DNA of 64,000 bases from Rahnella aquatilis CIP 78.65 = ATCC 33071 (GCF_000241955.1 NC_016818.1:3906001-3970000); one strand, 5' to 3'. Positions 17,622 through 26,663 are shown, counted from the first letter of the stretch. A program made the numbers and translations. Notes: a model not told the origin generated them from the letters alone.

Positions 17622-18910
17622 AACGGGACTCTCTTAATTAACTGGTTGTATTCAATCATGTCATTAGTGGTACCGAGGCGCGCCATCAGTATGTCGACAT
17701 CTTCAGGGTGGTTGTGCGGACAATATTGCAGCATAAATGCCTGCGCACGCTGTGCATCGCCGCTCAGCAGTTCTTCACTCATCAGGCGGGTAAGATCTGC
17801 CATTTGCGGATAAAACAGGTCGGGGTGGAAATCAAGGGTCTCCGCCGACAGATCAATGCAGCCGTGTTCGCGCAAATAGTTGAACTGGATCCAGGCCGCC
17901 CCCGCATCCGGATAACTTAACGGGCCGCGGCGCAGGTAACGCAGCATTTCGAGGAAATAGATCCGCGCCAGCACGATCCGGTCGAGTTGCAAACCGGCGG
18001 CCACCTGCGGCGTGAGGCACATCAGCAAACCAAACTGATCGGCCAGCGCTTCCTGCACCATCATCGATCCCCAGCGGTCAATTTTGCTGAGTGCCGGGAA
18101 GACGTTTTCGTTACGCACCAGCGAATGCCCGAGGTCGTGCCCGCGGAACCAGGCAATCAGATATCGCTGGCACACCTGGCTGTCTGGCAGCATGCCTTCG
18201 GTCCAGCCCATTCTGGCGGCTTCGGTACGTGAAAACAGCTCGAACAACTGCTGATAAGTATTGGCAAACACCACCGTGCGTTTGACCGGCGAATACTTCA
18301 GCCCCTCGTCTTCCGGGAAGAAATAGGCAAAGTGTTTGGGATAGGTATTGGCTTCACCGGCAATGCCAAAGAGGTTGATAATTTTGTAGGCACAGCCCGG
18401 CATCGCCAGCAAATCGGCGGCGATTTCTTTTTGCAGATACAGCAGACTTTCCGGAAACAGGCTGTCCATCACGTCGGACACTTCCTGTAAAACCGGTGCA
18501 GGTTCGCCGAACCACGACGAGTAGAAACTCTGTCTGGATTTCCCCACCCATGTGGACGTGTTACCGATGCCCAGCACCAGTTGCTGTTCATTCAGACCCG
18601 CAATTTGCGGTAATACCTTTTTTCCGCAACTGTCATCTGCCAGCATTTCCGCGCGTAAAAACAGCCCGCGACGGGTATCAGGATCGTCAAACAGCGGCGC
18701 TAAACGGAAACACTGAATCGACATCTCTTCGCGCAGGGCATCCAGCAAGCGGCTTTCACAGGCCGCCTCGAGCTGGTTGATGGCTTCGGTCAGACGCAGG
18801 CAATAATGAATAGTTTGCAGAGCTTTAGGACTTAAATTTTCCGGCGCATCCAGATCCATCATGGAGACCTGATATGCTGCGGCGGCTGGCCAAAATGAGG
18901 TAGTAAACAT
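17618..18910 (-). CDS. Unknown protein with HDxxH and ExxxD motifs (possible metal-dependent enzyme)
   Basis: 430-residue soluble protein that I cannot assign. It has no signal peptide or membrane segment. The notable features are R-G-H258-D-L-G-H262 and, 24 residues on, Q-E287-A-L-A-D291, an arrangement reminiscent of zincin-like metallopeptidases (HExxH plus a downstream E/D) but with Asp in place of the usual Glu. It may belong to a family of unknown function (possibly DUF6421; from memory, not checked). Co-translated with a LysE-type exporter and divergent from an ABC importer/aminotransferase operon, it is likely an amino acid- or peptide-modifying enzyme. An internal start at residue 17 or 18 is possible. 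Confidence 0.55.
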   Translation of the reverse strand: MFTTSFWPAAAAYQVSMMDLDAPENLSPKALQTIHYCLRLTEAINQLEAACESRLLDALREEMSIQCFRLAPLFDDPDTRRGLFLRAEMLADDSCGKKVLPQIAGLNEQQLVLGIGNTSTWVGKSRQSFYSSWFGEPAPVLQEVSDVMDSLFPESLLYLQKEIAADLLAMPGCAYKIINLFGIAGEANTYPKHFAYFFPEDEGLKYSPVKRTVVFANTYQQLFELFSRTEAARMGWTEGMLPDSQVCQRYLIAWFRGHDLGHSLVRNENVFPALSKIDRWGSMMVQEALADQFGLLMCLTPQVAAGLQLDRIVLARIYFLEMLRYLRRGPLSYPDAGAAWIQFNYLREHGCIDLSAETLDFHPDLFYPQMADLTRLMSEELLSGDAQRAQAFMLQYCPHNHPEDVDILMARLGTTNDMIEYNQLIKRVPL

Positions 18911-19215
18911 AGTTTCAAACCCTTGAGCACAATGGAGGGAAACTACTTAAACACTCCCCCGCGGCGGGGTATTGGAAGAAATTGCGCATAAGTCTGAACG
19001 CCGGATATTGCCCCCGGCGACTACAGTTAAGCTAACGTCAGGGTGGGGTGACTGAGTTAGCCAGCCGCCAAAGTAATGCGCTGCATTTCGGGGGTTTTTC
19101 CGCAGAGTTCACTGTAAGTCTGAAAAGGCACAATGCAGACTTCTATACGTCTAAAACTTAGTGTAGGTTTTTACAATTAACTCCCACTCTGGTTACATTT
19201 AAGGAAACTCTGTTT
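18911..19215. other. Divergent promoter region between the exporter and importer operons
   Basis: About 300 bp without a gene. It must contain promoters for both the 430-residue gene (minus) and the binding-protein gene (plus). AAGGAAA precedes the ATG at 19216. I see no clear operator. Confidence 0.5.
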
Positions 19216-20034
19216 ATGCGCACTCCGTTTGTAGCTGTGACTCTCCTTGCCGCCACCCTGTTTTCTGCTGCCTCATTTGCCGGTGCGACGCTGGATCGCG
19301 TGACCCAAACCGGTGTGCTGCGCAATGCCATCGTTAACGATTACCCGCCGTTTGGTTTTATTGATGATAATAACCAGTTGGCTGGTTTTGACGTTGATGT
19401 GGCGAAAGCCGTGGCGCAGCGTATGGGCGTAAAACTTGAGATCATCGCGCCGGGCTGGGAAACCATTGTCGGCGGCAAATGGCAGGGTCGCTGGGATACC
19501 TGTATCTGCTCGATGACGCCAAACACCGAGCGCGCCAAAGTGCTGGATTTTCCGACGCCGTATTACAATTCTCCGGCGGTGTTAGTGGTGAATAAAAAAG
19601 ACGACCGGATTAAATCGGCAGCCGATCTGAGCAATAAAAAGATTGGCGTCGGCATCGGTTCGACTTACGAAACCTATCTGCAAAAAACGCTGGTGATCCC
19701 TGGCAGCAAACCCATCGCATTCCCGTTCGATAACGTACACGCGATCCCAAGCGACGAAGAAGTGGCGTTCCAGAATCTGGCGCTCGGGCCGGGTGTGCGC
19801 CTCGACGGCGTGATATCAGATTTAGCCACCGCCAATGCCCGCATCAAACGCGCGCCGGTGTTTAAAATTGTCACCGAGCTTTACGCTGAACCGAACTGGG
19901 TGGCAACCGACAAAGGCGACGCCGAATGGGACAAGAAAGTGGCCGACACCATCAAATCGCTGCGCGACGACGGCACGCTGGCAAAAATCTCTCAGCACTG
20001 GCTGGGTGAAGATATTACCCGCGAGGTACCCTGA
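19216..20034 (+). CDS. ABC transporter periplasmic amino acid-binding protein (family 3)
   Basis: 272 residues with a typical signal peptide (cleavage after about residue 22, ASFAG). The mature part is a family 3 solute-binding protein: LRNAIVNDYPPFGFID, LAGFDVDVAKAVAQRMGVKLE, WDTCICSMTPNTERAKVLDFPTP. The usual arginine that contacts the ligand carboxylate is present (TERAK). First gene of an operon; the permease start overlaps its stop by 1 bp. Ligand unknown, presumably an amino acid or derivative handled by the downstream aminotransferase. Confidence 0.9.
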   Translation: MRTPFVAVTLLAATLFSAASFAGATLDRVTQTGVLRNAIVNDYPPFGFIDDNNQLAGFDVDVAKAVAQRMGVKLEIIAPGWETIVGGKWQGRWDTCICSMTPNTERAKVLDFPTPYYNSPAVLVVNKKDDRIKSAADLSNKKIGVGIGSTYETYLQKTLVIPGSKPIAFPFDNVHAIPSDEEVAFQNLALGPGVRLDGVISDLATANARIKRAPVFKIVTELYAEPNWVATDKGDAEWDKKVADTIKSLRDDGTLAKISQHWLGEDITREVP

Positions 20035-20858
20035 TGCCACAAATCCCGGACAGCCAGCCGACAGTGGAAACGCCGGAGCGCTGGCACCACGCACACGCGT
20101 TTAAATTTAAAACCGGGCTGACGTGGCTGATTTTGCTCAGTCTGCTGCTCGGTACGTTCAGCAAAATGGGGCTGGACTGGAGCCTGATCAGCCAGAAATT
20201 GCCGTTCCTGCTTGGCCTGCGCCTGTCGCCGGACGGCTTTATTCAGGGGGCGGCGCTGACCATTATGATCACCGCCTGCTCGATGTTTTTCTGTCTGCTG
20301 ATTGGCCTGATCACCGCGCTCGGACGGATGTCGGAAAATGCGCTGGCGTTTGGCTGCGCAACGTTTTATGCCTCGCTGTTTCGCGGCACGCCGCTGCTGG
20401 TGCAGGTGCTGATTATCTATCTGGCGCTGCCGCAGGTGGGTATCGTGCTCGGGGCGCTCAGCTCAGGCATTATCGCCCTGTCGATGAACTACGGTGCGTA
20501 TCTGGCGGAAACCATCCGCAGCGGCGTGCTCTCGGTGCCGCGTGGTCAGCAGGAAGCCGCGCTGGCGCTCGGCGTGTCACGCTGGACGGTGGCGGTGCAT
20601 GTCACCGCACCCCAGGCGCTGCGCATCATTATTCCGCCCGCCGGTTCGATGTTTATTTCGATGCTGAAGGATTCCTCGCTGGTCTCGCTGATGGGGCTGT
20701 GGGAGCTGAACTTTCTGGCACAGTCTTACGGGCGCAGCACCTACCGGTATATGGAAATGCTGGCGACCGCCGCCGCGATATACTGGATTATGTCGATTGT
20801 GTTAGAGCTGCTGCAAAGCCGCCTCGAACGCCGTTTCGCACAAGGTCAGCGCCGCTAA
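20034..20858 (+). CDS. ABC transporter amino acid permease (HisM type)
   Basis: 274-residue inner-membrane permease of the polar amino acid family. Membrane segments begin at about residue 28. The EAA loop, which binds the ATPase, reads QQEAALALGVSRWTVAVHVTAPQALRIIIPP at about residues 170-200. A short cytoplasmic N-terminus (about 25 residues) precedes the first segment. Only one permease gene is present, suggesting a homodimer. No ATPase gene lies in the cluster, so a component encoded elsewhere must supply energy. Confidence 0.9.
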   Translation: MPQIPDSQPTVETPERWHHAHAFKFKTGLTWLILLSLLLGTFSKMGLDWSLISQKLPFLLGLRLSPDGFIQGAALTIMITACSMFFCLLIGLITALGRMSENALAFGCATFYASLFRGTPLLVQVLIIYLALPQVGIVLGALSSGIIALSMNYGAYLAETIRSGVLSVPRGQQEAALALGVSRWTVAVHVTAPQALRIIIPPAGSMFISMLKDSSLVSLMGLWELNFLAQSYGRSTYRYMEMLATAAAIYWIMSIVLELLQSRLERRFAQGQRR

Positions 20859-20902
20859 ACGTTGTATTTTCAAATGTTCTGACTTTTTATCGCAGGTATA
20901 TC

Positions 20903-22039
20903 ATGGCCTTCCCTGAAGATTTTCGTTTAATCAGCTACCTTTCGCGCCTCGAACAGGCTGTGCGTTTTCCGCTGTCCTCTTCCTATCCTGAATCGATGAA
21001 CCTCGATACGCTGTTTGAACTGGCAGGGAAAGAACACCGCGCGCCGTTCATGCAGACCATGCTGGATTACCCGCCGTTGCGCGGAACGCCGGAACTGCTC
21101 GATGCCATCGCCTCGACCTATAAAAATATTACCGCGCAGGACGTCATCAGTTTTGCCGGTGCCGACGAAGCGATTTACGCCAGTTTTCAGATGCTGCTCA
21201 AATCCGGCGATCACGCCGTGGTGATCACCCCGAATTATCAGTCGCTGGAAAGCGTGCCGTTATCGCTGTGTGACGTCACCGGCGTAGCGCTTGATGAAAA
21301 TAACGACTGGGCGCTGGATACCAATCAAGTCCGCGACGCGCTGCGCGCCAATACCAAAGTGCTGGTGATTAACTTTCCGCACAATCCGACCGGCGCGCTG
21401 ATTAACCGTCAGCAGCTCGACGAACTGATCGGGTTATGCCGCGATCGCGGGATCTGGATTTTCTCGGACGAAGTGTACCGGCTGACAGAATTTGATCCGG
21501 CAGACCGGCTGCCGCAACTGGCGGATGTTTATGAGCGCGGCATTTCACTGAACGTGACCTCAAAAGCTTACGGCTTGCCGGGGCTGCGCATCGGTTGGGT
21601 GGCCTGCCAGGATAAAGCGTGGATGCGGGAACTCGAGCGCATGAAGCAGTATCTGTCGATCTGTAATTCCATGCCCGGCGAGTTTCTCACCACGCTGGCA
21701 CTCAATGCCCGCGCACCAATCCTTGAGCGGGTGATGGAACGCTCACGTCGCCAGCTCGTAACACTGACTCAATTCCTGGCACAATACCCGCACCTGTTCA
21801 GACTCAGCGTGCCGAAAGCCGGTGTGCTGGCGTTCCCACGTTTTACCGGTGAGCAAGGGGCAGAAGCCTTTGCCACACAACTGGTGGAAGAAGCCGGTGT
21901 GATGGTGATCCCTTCTGTCGCCTACGCGTCAGAACTGAACAGGGTGTCGGAAGATTTCCTGCGTATCGGTTTTGGTCGCGAAAATCTTGATGAAGCACTG
22001 GGCGAAATGGGGAGATGGCTGGACAAAAGCGGCCGGTGA
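20903..22039 (+). CDS. PLP-dependent class I/II aminotransferase-like enzyme (capreomycidine synthase-like subgroup)
   Basis: 378-residue fold-type I PLP enzyme. The PLP lysine is K221 in SKAYGLPGLRIGW; N161 (HNPTG) and D189 (FSDEVYR) are the other cofactor-binding residues. The pattern GADEAIYASFQ, NFPHNPTGALI, SKAYGLPGLR, and a late FPRFTGEQG resembles, from memory, the capreomycidine synthase VioD more than ordinary aspartate or aromatic aminotransferases; this needs checking. The ATG at 20903 follows an AGGT-containing leader. The open frame extends upstream through the permease in another frame, but that part is not translated. Likely acts on the amino acid imported by the preceding ABC genes. 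Confidence 0.85.
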   Translation: MAFPEDFRLISYLSRLEQAVRFPLSSSYPESMNLDTLFELAGKEHRAPFMQTMLDYPPLRGTPELLDAIASTYKNITAQDVISFAGADEAIYASFQMLLKSGDHAVVITPNYQSLESVPLSLCDVTGVALDENNDWALDTNQVRDALRANTKVLVINFPHNPTGALINRQQLDELIGLCRDRGIWIFSDEVYRLTEFDPADRLPQLADVYERGISLNVTSKAYGLPGLRIGWVACQDKAWMRELERMKQYLSICNSMPGEFLTTLALNARAPILERVMERSRRQLVTLTQFLAQYPHLFRLSVPKAGVLAFPRFTGEQGAEAFATQLVEEAGVMVIPSVAYASELNRVSEDFLRIGFGRENLDEALGEMGRWLDKSGR

Positions 22040-22049
22040 AGGGATGAAA

Positions 22050-22084
22050 AAAATGGGCGCGGAAATCGCACCCATTTTAGTTTT
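22050..22084. terminator. Terminator between the aminotransferase and GH19 chitinase genes
   Basis: Stem AAAATGGGCGC / GCACCCATTTT with one mismatch and a 7-nt loop, followed by AGTTTT. Lies between convergent genes. Confidence 0.65.
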
Positions 22085-22120
22085 CCCCGATAAACGGAAA
22101 CCTGACTTGCTACTTACAGC

Positions 22121-23905
22121 TTACTGACAGGCTTTGATCTCTTTCCACTGTGACCATTCGCCGGTGAACGACGGGTTACCTGGCTCATTATTCTGAGTCC
22201 AGTAATTCGCGAGATACTCTTTCCCTTTCCAGTTAACACTTTCGCCGCCGTAATACACTTTACCGGCATCCCAGTTGTCGGCGCAGCCGGTGCTGGTGCC
22301 TTCCTCAGGGATCGGCAATACCTTCGGTGTCACCGTCAGCACGTAGGTTGCCACACTGCTTTTCTTCGCGTCGGAGACGGTGAGGGTAAAGTTAAAGCTC
22401 TTTTTAGTGGTGACGACAGGCGCGACAAAACTCAGCGACTCACGATCGTTACCCGCGAGCGTAGTGCCGTTTGGCAGCAACCAGCTGTAAGTCAGTTTAT
22501 CGCCGTCAGCGTCGGTAGATTCTGCTGCATTGAGCGTCACATTCGCCTGGCTTTCCACATCACCAATCGGACCGGAGAGTTTTGCCACTGGCGCAGAATT
22601 ACCGTCAACCGGGGCGGGCGTCGGCTCCGGTGTTGGTGTCGGCGCAGGTTCAGGCGCAGGTGTCACCGCTTCCTCTTTCCCGGCATCATCGACCACTTTC
22701 ACGTTAAAGAAGTGCTGAACGCAGCGTTTGTAATCGCCCTCTTTAAACGCGGAGAACGGTGTCTGATAACCAACCAGTTGACAGGAATACGTCAGACCGG
22801 TTGGCGTTTCGGCGGACCATCCCCAGTCCTGTTCCCAGTACTGCGGCAGCGCACCGGCTCCACCTTCATCAAACTGTTTCATGTTTTTACAGCCCAGCAC
22901 TTCATTAGCCGGAACCGGTACTTTCAGGTATTCCGCTTCACTTTTGTAATATGAAATACGGTTCAGGCCCTGGGCAATTTCCTGTGCGCCACCACATTCA
23001 ACACCACCGTTGATGATCTGAATGGTCACGCCGAATCCCGGTACCAGACCGTTGGCTTTATCGCGGTCATTCGGCTGCCAGGTGCCGTCGATCACATGCA
23101 ACATACTCGGCTTCGGTGCCTGCGGCGTCACATAGAAGAACACCGCGCTGGCGAGGTTCAGCCAGGTGTCAGCCACCAGCTCCGGTTTATCCAGCAGGGT
23201 TCTGACCGTACCAAACATCGCATCGGAAAACGGCCCGTAGTTATAGTTATACGAAAGCTGCTTGGCACCGCGACCGAAGTAACTGATAAAATCCCCGTCG
23301 GCATCTTTGCCGCAAGGCCAGGTTTGTCCCTGCCAGACGGCCGGATTGCACTCACCGTTATAGCCGCCTTTCTGCCCTTCTTTCCAGCCCATTTCGCGCA
23401 GATAGACCAGTCCCTGACGCCACTCGGCTTCGGGACGCCAGTTCTCGTGACCGCCGGTTTCCTGGGCGAAGTGGGCAAACATGGTCGCCAGCCCTTTACG
23501 GCAAATGGCGTCCGAATCACGCCCGTCGGTGTAAGTGCCGCATACTGCCGGGAACTTGCCGATGGCTTGCAGGAATTTGGTGTAGGTATAACTCGGATCA
23601 CGCAGCGGGAAAATGTGTTCCCATTTATCACTGCCCAGAATGCTGTCCACACGCTTTACGTTGGCCGGATTATCACTGCGGCCGGGGGCGATTTTGTCGA
23701 CGGAAGCATTATCCAGTGTGCGGATAGACGCCTTCACTTCCTGCATCAGCGGATTTTGAGTCAGGCTGTTTTCTTTTTTGATCAGATCACTTTCTTTGAT
23801 GACATAAGGGTCTGACGTATCGGCTGCCATTACCGGAGCAATAGCGGTCATCAGACAGGAGAGTGTAATAAGATTCAAAAGGTATTTATCTTTAGTTCTG
23901 CGCAT
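22121..23905 (-). CDS. Secreted GH19 chitinase with Ig/PKD-like and CBM5/12 domains
   Basis: 594 residues. A signal peptide (about 28 residues, cleavage after PVMAA) precedes a GH19 catalytic domain at about residues 85-400. The catalytic glutamate E149 lies in FAHFAQETGGH and the GH19 signature YFGRGAKQLSYNYNYG is at about residues 209-224. A Pro/Thr/Glu linker (about 415-437) leads to a PKD-like domain (SAPVAKLSGPIGDVESQANV...), then a CBM5/12 chitin-binding module (WDAGKVYYGGESVNWKGKEY, WTQNNEPG) at the C-terminus. It hydrolyses chitin, acting outside the cell. It is the last gene of a minus-strand series with a LysR regulator and muramidase upstream. Confidence 0.93.
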   Translation of the reverse strand: MRRTKDKYLLNLITLSCLMTAIAPVMAADTSDPYVIKESDLIKKENSLTQNPLMQEVKASIRTLDNASVDKIAPGRSDNPANVKRVDSILGSDKWEHIFPLRDPSYTYTKFLQAIGKFPAVCGTYTDGRDSDAICRKGLATMFAHFAQETGGHENWRPEAEWRQGLVYLREMGWKEGQKGGYNGECNPAVWQGQTWPCGKDADGDFISYFGRGAKQLSYNYNYGPFSDAMFGTVRTLLDKPELVADTWLNLASAVFFYVTPQAPKPSMLHVIDGTWQPNDRDKANGLVPGFGVTIQIINGGVECGGAQEIAQGLNRISYYKSEAEYLKVPVPANEVLGCKNMKQFDEGGAGALPQYWEQDWGWSAETPTGLTYSCQLVGYQTPFSAFKEGDYKRCVQHFFNVKVVDDAGKEEAVTPAPEPAPTPTPEPTPAPVDGNSAPVAKLSGPIGDVESQANVTLNAAESTDADGDKLTYSWLLPNGTTLAGNDRESLSFVAPVVTTKKSFNFTLTVSDAKKSSVATYVLTVTPKVLPIPEEGTSTGCADNWDAGKVYYGGESVNWKGKEYLANYWTQNNEPGNPSFTGEWSQWKEIKACQ

Positions 23906-24569
23906 AAGAACAACCTTATATAAAGAGTCGAAGTTAAATGCCGAAAATTATTTTCCGCATAAGATTAACCGGTCAGAGTTTCCGCACTGATCCCTGCCCT
24001 GTCAGTCAAAAGGCTAATCGCATACACGCATCCAGGCTAATAAAAAACCAGGCCATAAACATCATAAAAAACGGATGATATTTATTAAAAACCCCTTATA
24101 AATTCATTCGAGGTGCAATAAAAAATGCGGACTGATCACCCGGAATCAGCCCACATATTTATAAATAAATTTTGAACATTCAGTGAATAAATTCGTTTAC
24201 TGTTGGGCCAGCGCAAAGGGTTCCGCCAATTTTTTCACCCGTTCCCTACTCTAATTAATAGTGGCCCGCCTGACACACCGCCTATACCGGAGACTATCAG
24301 GATCATATTAACCCCCATATCCCTTTTGATGAAAACAATGCTTAGCAGAAAACCGATGGAACTGAAGACTGATCATGACGAAAACCTTAAAGGTTAATTA
24401 ATAAACATTCAGATAACGGCAACAATGATAATCCCGCTCTCATCAAAGCAATCATTACTTCAGTTCAAAAATTAATTTTAATAATCCGGCGCTAATTTTT
24501 ATTAAAAAATCATTAAAAAATAAAAAACACTCTCTTAAATCACGTTAACCGCATTGCTTGCCACATTTT
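23906..24569. other. AT-rich upstream region of the GH19 chitinase gene
   Basis: About 660 bp with no gene that I can support. It is strongly AT-rich, with A/T runs at 24460-24530. A short AT palindrome TATTTATAAATA is at 24156-24167. The promoter of the chitinase is presumably here. A LysR target site is expected but I cannot assign one. Confidence 0.45.
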
Positions 24570-25511
24570 TCATATTGATTCTGCGCTTTTCAGCTGTGAC
24601 ATCACCAGATGAACATAGCGTCGTTTACTGCTGTTTGTAAGGTAATTCATGTAAACCGGGGAGTCATTTATTGAAATTTCTTCTGGCAGATCAAAGTACT
24701 TTAACTTGCAATGCCGCTCCCTGATAAAGTAATCCGCAAGCACTCTGGGTAACACAGTGAGCATATCACTGCGTTCGAGCGCGCTGATGATACCGTTGAT
24801 AGAAGAAGAGCGGTAAATGACTTTAACCAGGCCCGCGTATGGGGTATTAATCGTCAACGTCGTGCCGAGAAGGCCGGTAAAATCATTATAAACACCGTCG
24901 TTATAGACAGCGTGAGGTAATGCGTAGTAATGCATCAAAGCCAGTTCTTTTTGGTTTGACAATAAACTGTTGGCACCGCATAAAATGACGAACTCATCCA
25001 TGGCATCAATTTTAATTGAGGTGATTTTATCATGTTTCAGGTCATGATGAGAAATAATGACATCAATATTGGCCTGTAACAAACTCCTTACCATTTCATC
25101 ACTCTTAATATTCGTTGAATTAGAAAATTCGACCTTTGCTGACTTTACACTGTCGTTCTTATACATCCGGTTAAAATAATAATCCTCCAGAACATCCGGA
25201 CACATTACCCGTAATATCGCTCCCGAGGGCCCTTCGGTTCTTGATGAGTGTAAAACATCTTCAATAATTGTAATGGCGTTTACAAATGAATCATGGATAT
25301 CCAGCGCAGTGGCGGTGGGTTTCAGACCCGTGGCCGTGCGGTAAAACAGTTCCTCACCCAGATGTCGTCTGAGTTTATTTATCGATAAGCTCACAGCGGA
25401 AGGCGTGAGATTGAGATTTTCCGCTGCTTTTGAAATATTCCCAGAAATAATCACTTCGTTCATTATTTTGATCAGATTGTAATCGAAATTAATCGCCCTA
25501 GGCTCACTCAT
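24570..25511 (-). CDS. LysR-family regulator, probable chitinase regulator
   Basis: 313-residue LysR protein: winged helix at residues 8-67 (YNLIKIMNEVIISGNISKAA, LTPSAVSLSINKLRRHLGEELF) and a substrate-binding domain after about residue 95. Located between a GH19 chitinase gene and a muramidase gene on the same strand. The Serratia chitinase activator ChiR is also LysR-type, so control of the flanking chitinase genes is likely, but inferred. The leader TCTCCAGATAAAGG-like region upstream gives a weak ribosome binding site. Confidence 0.87.
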   Translation of the reverse strand: MSEPRAINFDYNLIKIMNEVIISGNISKAAENLNLTPSAVSLSINKLRRHLGEELFYRTATGLKPTATALDIHDSFVNAITIIEDVLHSSRTEGPSGAILRVMCPDVLEDYYFNRMYKNDSVKSAKVEFSNSTNIKSDEMVRSLLQANIDVIISHHDLKHDKITSIKIDAMDEFVILCGANSLLSNQKELALMHYYALPHAVYNDGVYNDFTGLLGTTLTINTPYAGLVKVIYRSSSINGIISALERSDMLTVLPRVLADYFIRERHCKLKYFDLPEEISINDSPVYMNYLTNSSKRRYVHLVMSQLKSAESI

Positions 25512-25652
25512 TATTTACTCTCCAGATAAAGGGGGGTTTACTGCGAAATAAATAATACAACTCTTTATGCATGCAGTTTTCATAAAAATCCATCTTTAAT
25601 TTTGAGAAGCATTTTAAGTGTCATACACGTTAATCACATATTCAGATAATAC

Positions 25653-26195
25653 TTAAAGACTTATCCGTCCCTTCATCCAGCCGTAAACAAACGACTCATT
25701 TGCACTACGCCCTTCAGCCAGTTCCAGATAGCGTTGCCCCTGGCTGCAATTGAGGGAAGTGACGAGCACACAGGTTCCCTCGTCGCCACGTTTCTCAATG
25801 AATTGTGTTAACGCCTTTAGCGTACCGGGGCCGATTTTTCCGTCCACCGCGATATCGGCATAGTGTGCTTCATCGTGATTAAATACATTCAGCCAGCGTT
25901 GCAACCATCGGATTCCCACAACCGGTCCCATGTTGGTGCCGGTATCGCACAGCTCCAGCGCCAGCGCGGGTGCAATGGCATACACTTTGTCGAATCCCGG
26001 CTGATACCAGTAATTCTTTTCAAGGATCAGATAAGCATCTTCTTTCGTGAAATCGGTCATTTTCCCGGTATAGCCATAACTGCGGGCCGTTTTTTCGGTG
26101 ATACCCCAATGGGTCGGACCGCCGGTATCATGCGGATGGTCAACATATCCACCTTCGTTTTCCAGTACAGAATTAATCACGGGGTTGGTAAACAT
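25653..26195 (-). CDS. GH108 muramidase (TtsA/ZliS-like endolysin)
   Basis: 180 residues, the size of Salmonella TtsA. It cleaves peptidoglycan glycan strands. The N-terminal GH108 catalytic domain contains the E-G-G-Y motif with the likely catalytic Glu14, then DTGGPTHWGIT; a C-terminal peptidoglycan-binding-3 domain starts near residue 95 (IAVDGKIGPGTLKALTQF). There is no signal peptide. The ATG at 26195 has GGAGG 6 bp upstream; an upstream in-frame ATG (26213) is inside the ribosome binding site context and less likely. Its position between chitinase genes, and not in a prophage, suggests a role in protein release as for TtsA and ChiX, which is inferred. Confidence 0.9.
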   Translation of the reverse strand: MFTNPVINSVLENEGGYVDHPHDTGGPTHWGITEKTARSYGYTGKMTDFTKEDAYLILEKNYWYQPGFDKVYAIAPALALELCDTGTNMGPVVGIRWLQRWLNVFNHDEAHYADIAVDGKIGPGTLKALTQFIEKRGDEGTCVLVTSLNCSQGQRYLELAEGRSANESFVYGWMKGRISL

Positions 26196-26216
26196 AGGTA
26201 TTCCTCCGGACAACAG

Positions 26217-26663
26217 TTAAAGTTGAAGCGTCAGGAACAACGCGGTACCGAGCAATAGCACTGACACTACAGAACCAAACACCAGCAGCCATGGCCTGAG
26301 ATTTTTGACTGCTGATGGTTTCTCTTCGATAACTTCGACAGTGGCTGAGGTACTGACACGGATGCCTGATTTCGGCACAGTAATAAAGAATTCATCCAGC
26401 CCGGCAAATTTAAGATCACGGCGGATTAAATAAAGGGTCTGGGTCAAACTGGCATCGCTGGTGAATTTACTGCGGCTTCCCCATAACGCGACAGAGATAG
26501 CCTCTTTCTCAATCACTTCATCCTTTGCATGTTCAATAATATAGCTCAGACAACGTGCTCTCATTGAGGTCAGTTTAATGTTCACATCACTATGAAGTTT
26601 TTTAAACTCCTTGGTTTTTTCATTAAACACATATTCGTTATTTATAAGATATACAGCCATCAT
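26217..26663 (-). CDS. Membrane-anchored winged-helix regulator (ToxR/CadC type)
   Basis: 148 residues: an N-terminal OmpR/ToxR-type winged helix (about residues 5-105; LTSMRARCLSYIIEH, DASLTQTLYLIRRDL, VPKSGIRVS) and one C-terminal membrane helix (about 124-147, WLLVFGSVVSVLLLGTALFLTL) with almost no periplasmic part. It is thus a ToxR/CadC-like regulator without a sensor domain. GGAGG lies upstream of the start. It is 21 bp upstream of the muramidase gene, so they are one operon, and it is divergent from the GH18 chitinase gene. It probably controls muramidase and chitinase expression. Confidence 0.82.
   Translation of the reverse strand: MMAVYLINNEYVFNEKTKEFKKLHSDVNIKLTSMRARCLSYIIEHAKDEVIEKEAISVALWGSRSKFTSDASLTQTLYLIRRDLKFAGLDEFFITVPKSGIRVSTSATVEVIEEKPSAVKNLRPWLLVFGSVVSVLLLGTALFLTLQL

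Noticed and set aside
20123..20902. N-terminal extension of the aminotransferase frame
   Set aside because: Overlaps the permease gene in another frame; homology begins only at the ATG at 20903.
24203..24397. 64-codon plus-strand frame upstream of the GH19 gene
   Set aside because: No ribosome binding site and low-complexity composition in AT-rich DNA.
25653..26663. Prophage remnant suggested by the endolysin-like gene
   Set aside because: No other phage genes nearby; neighbours are chitinases and regulators, so a release function is more likely.
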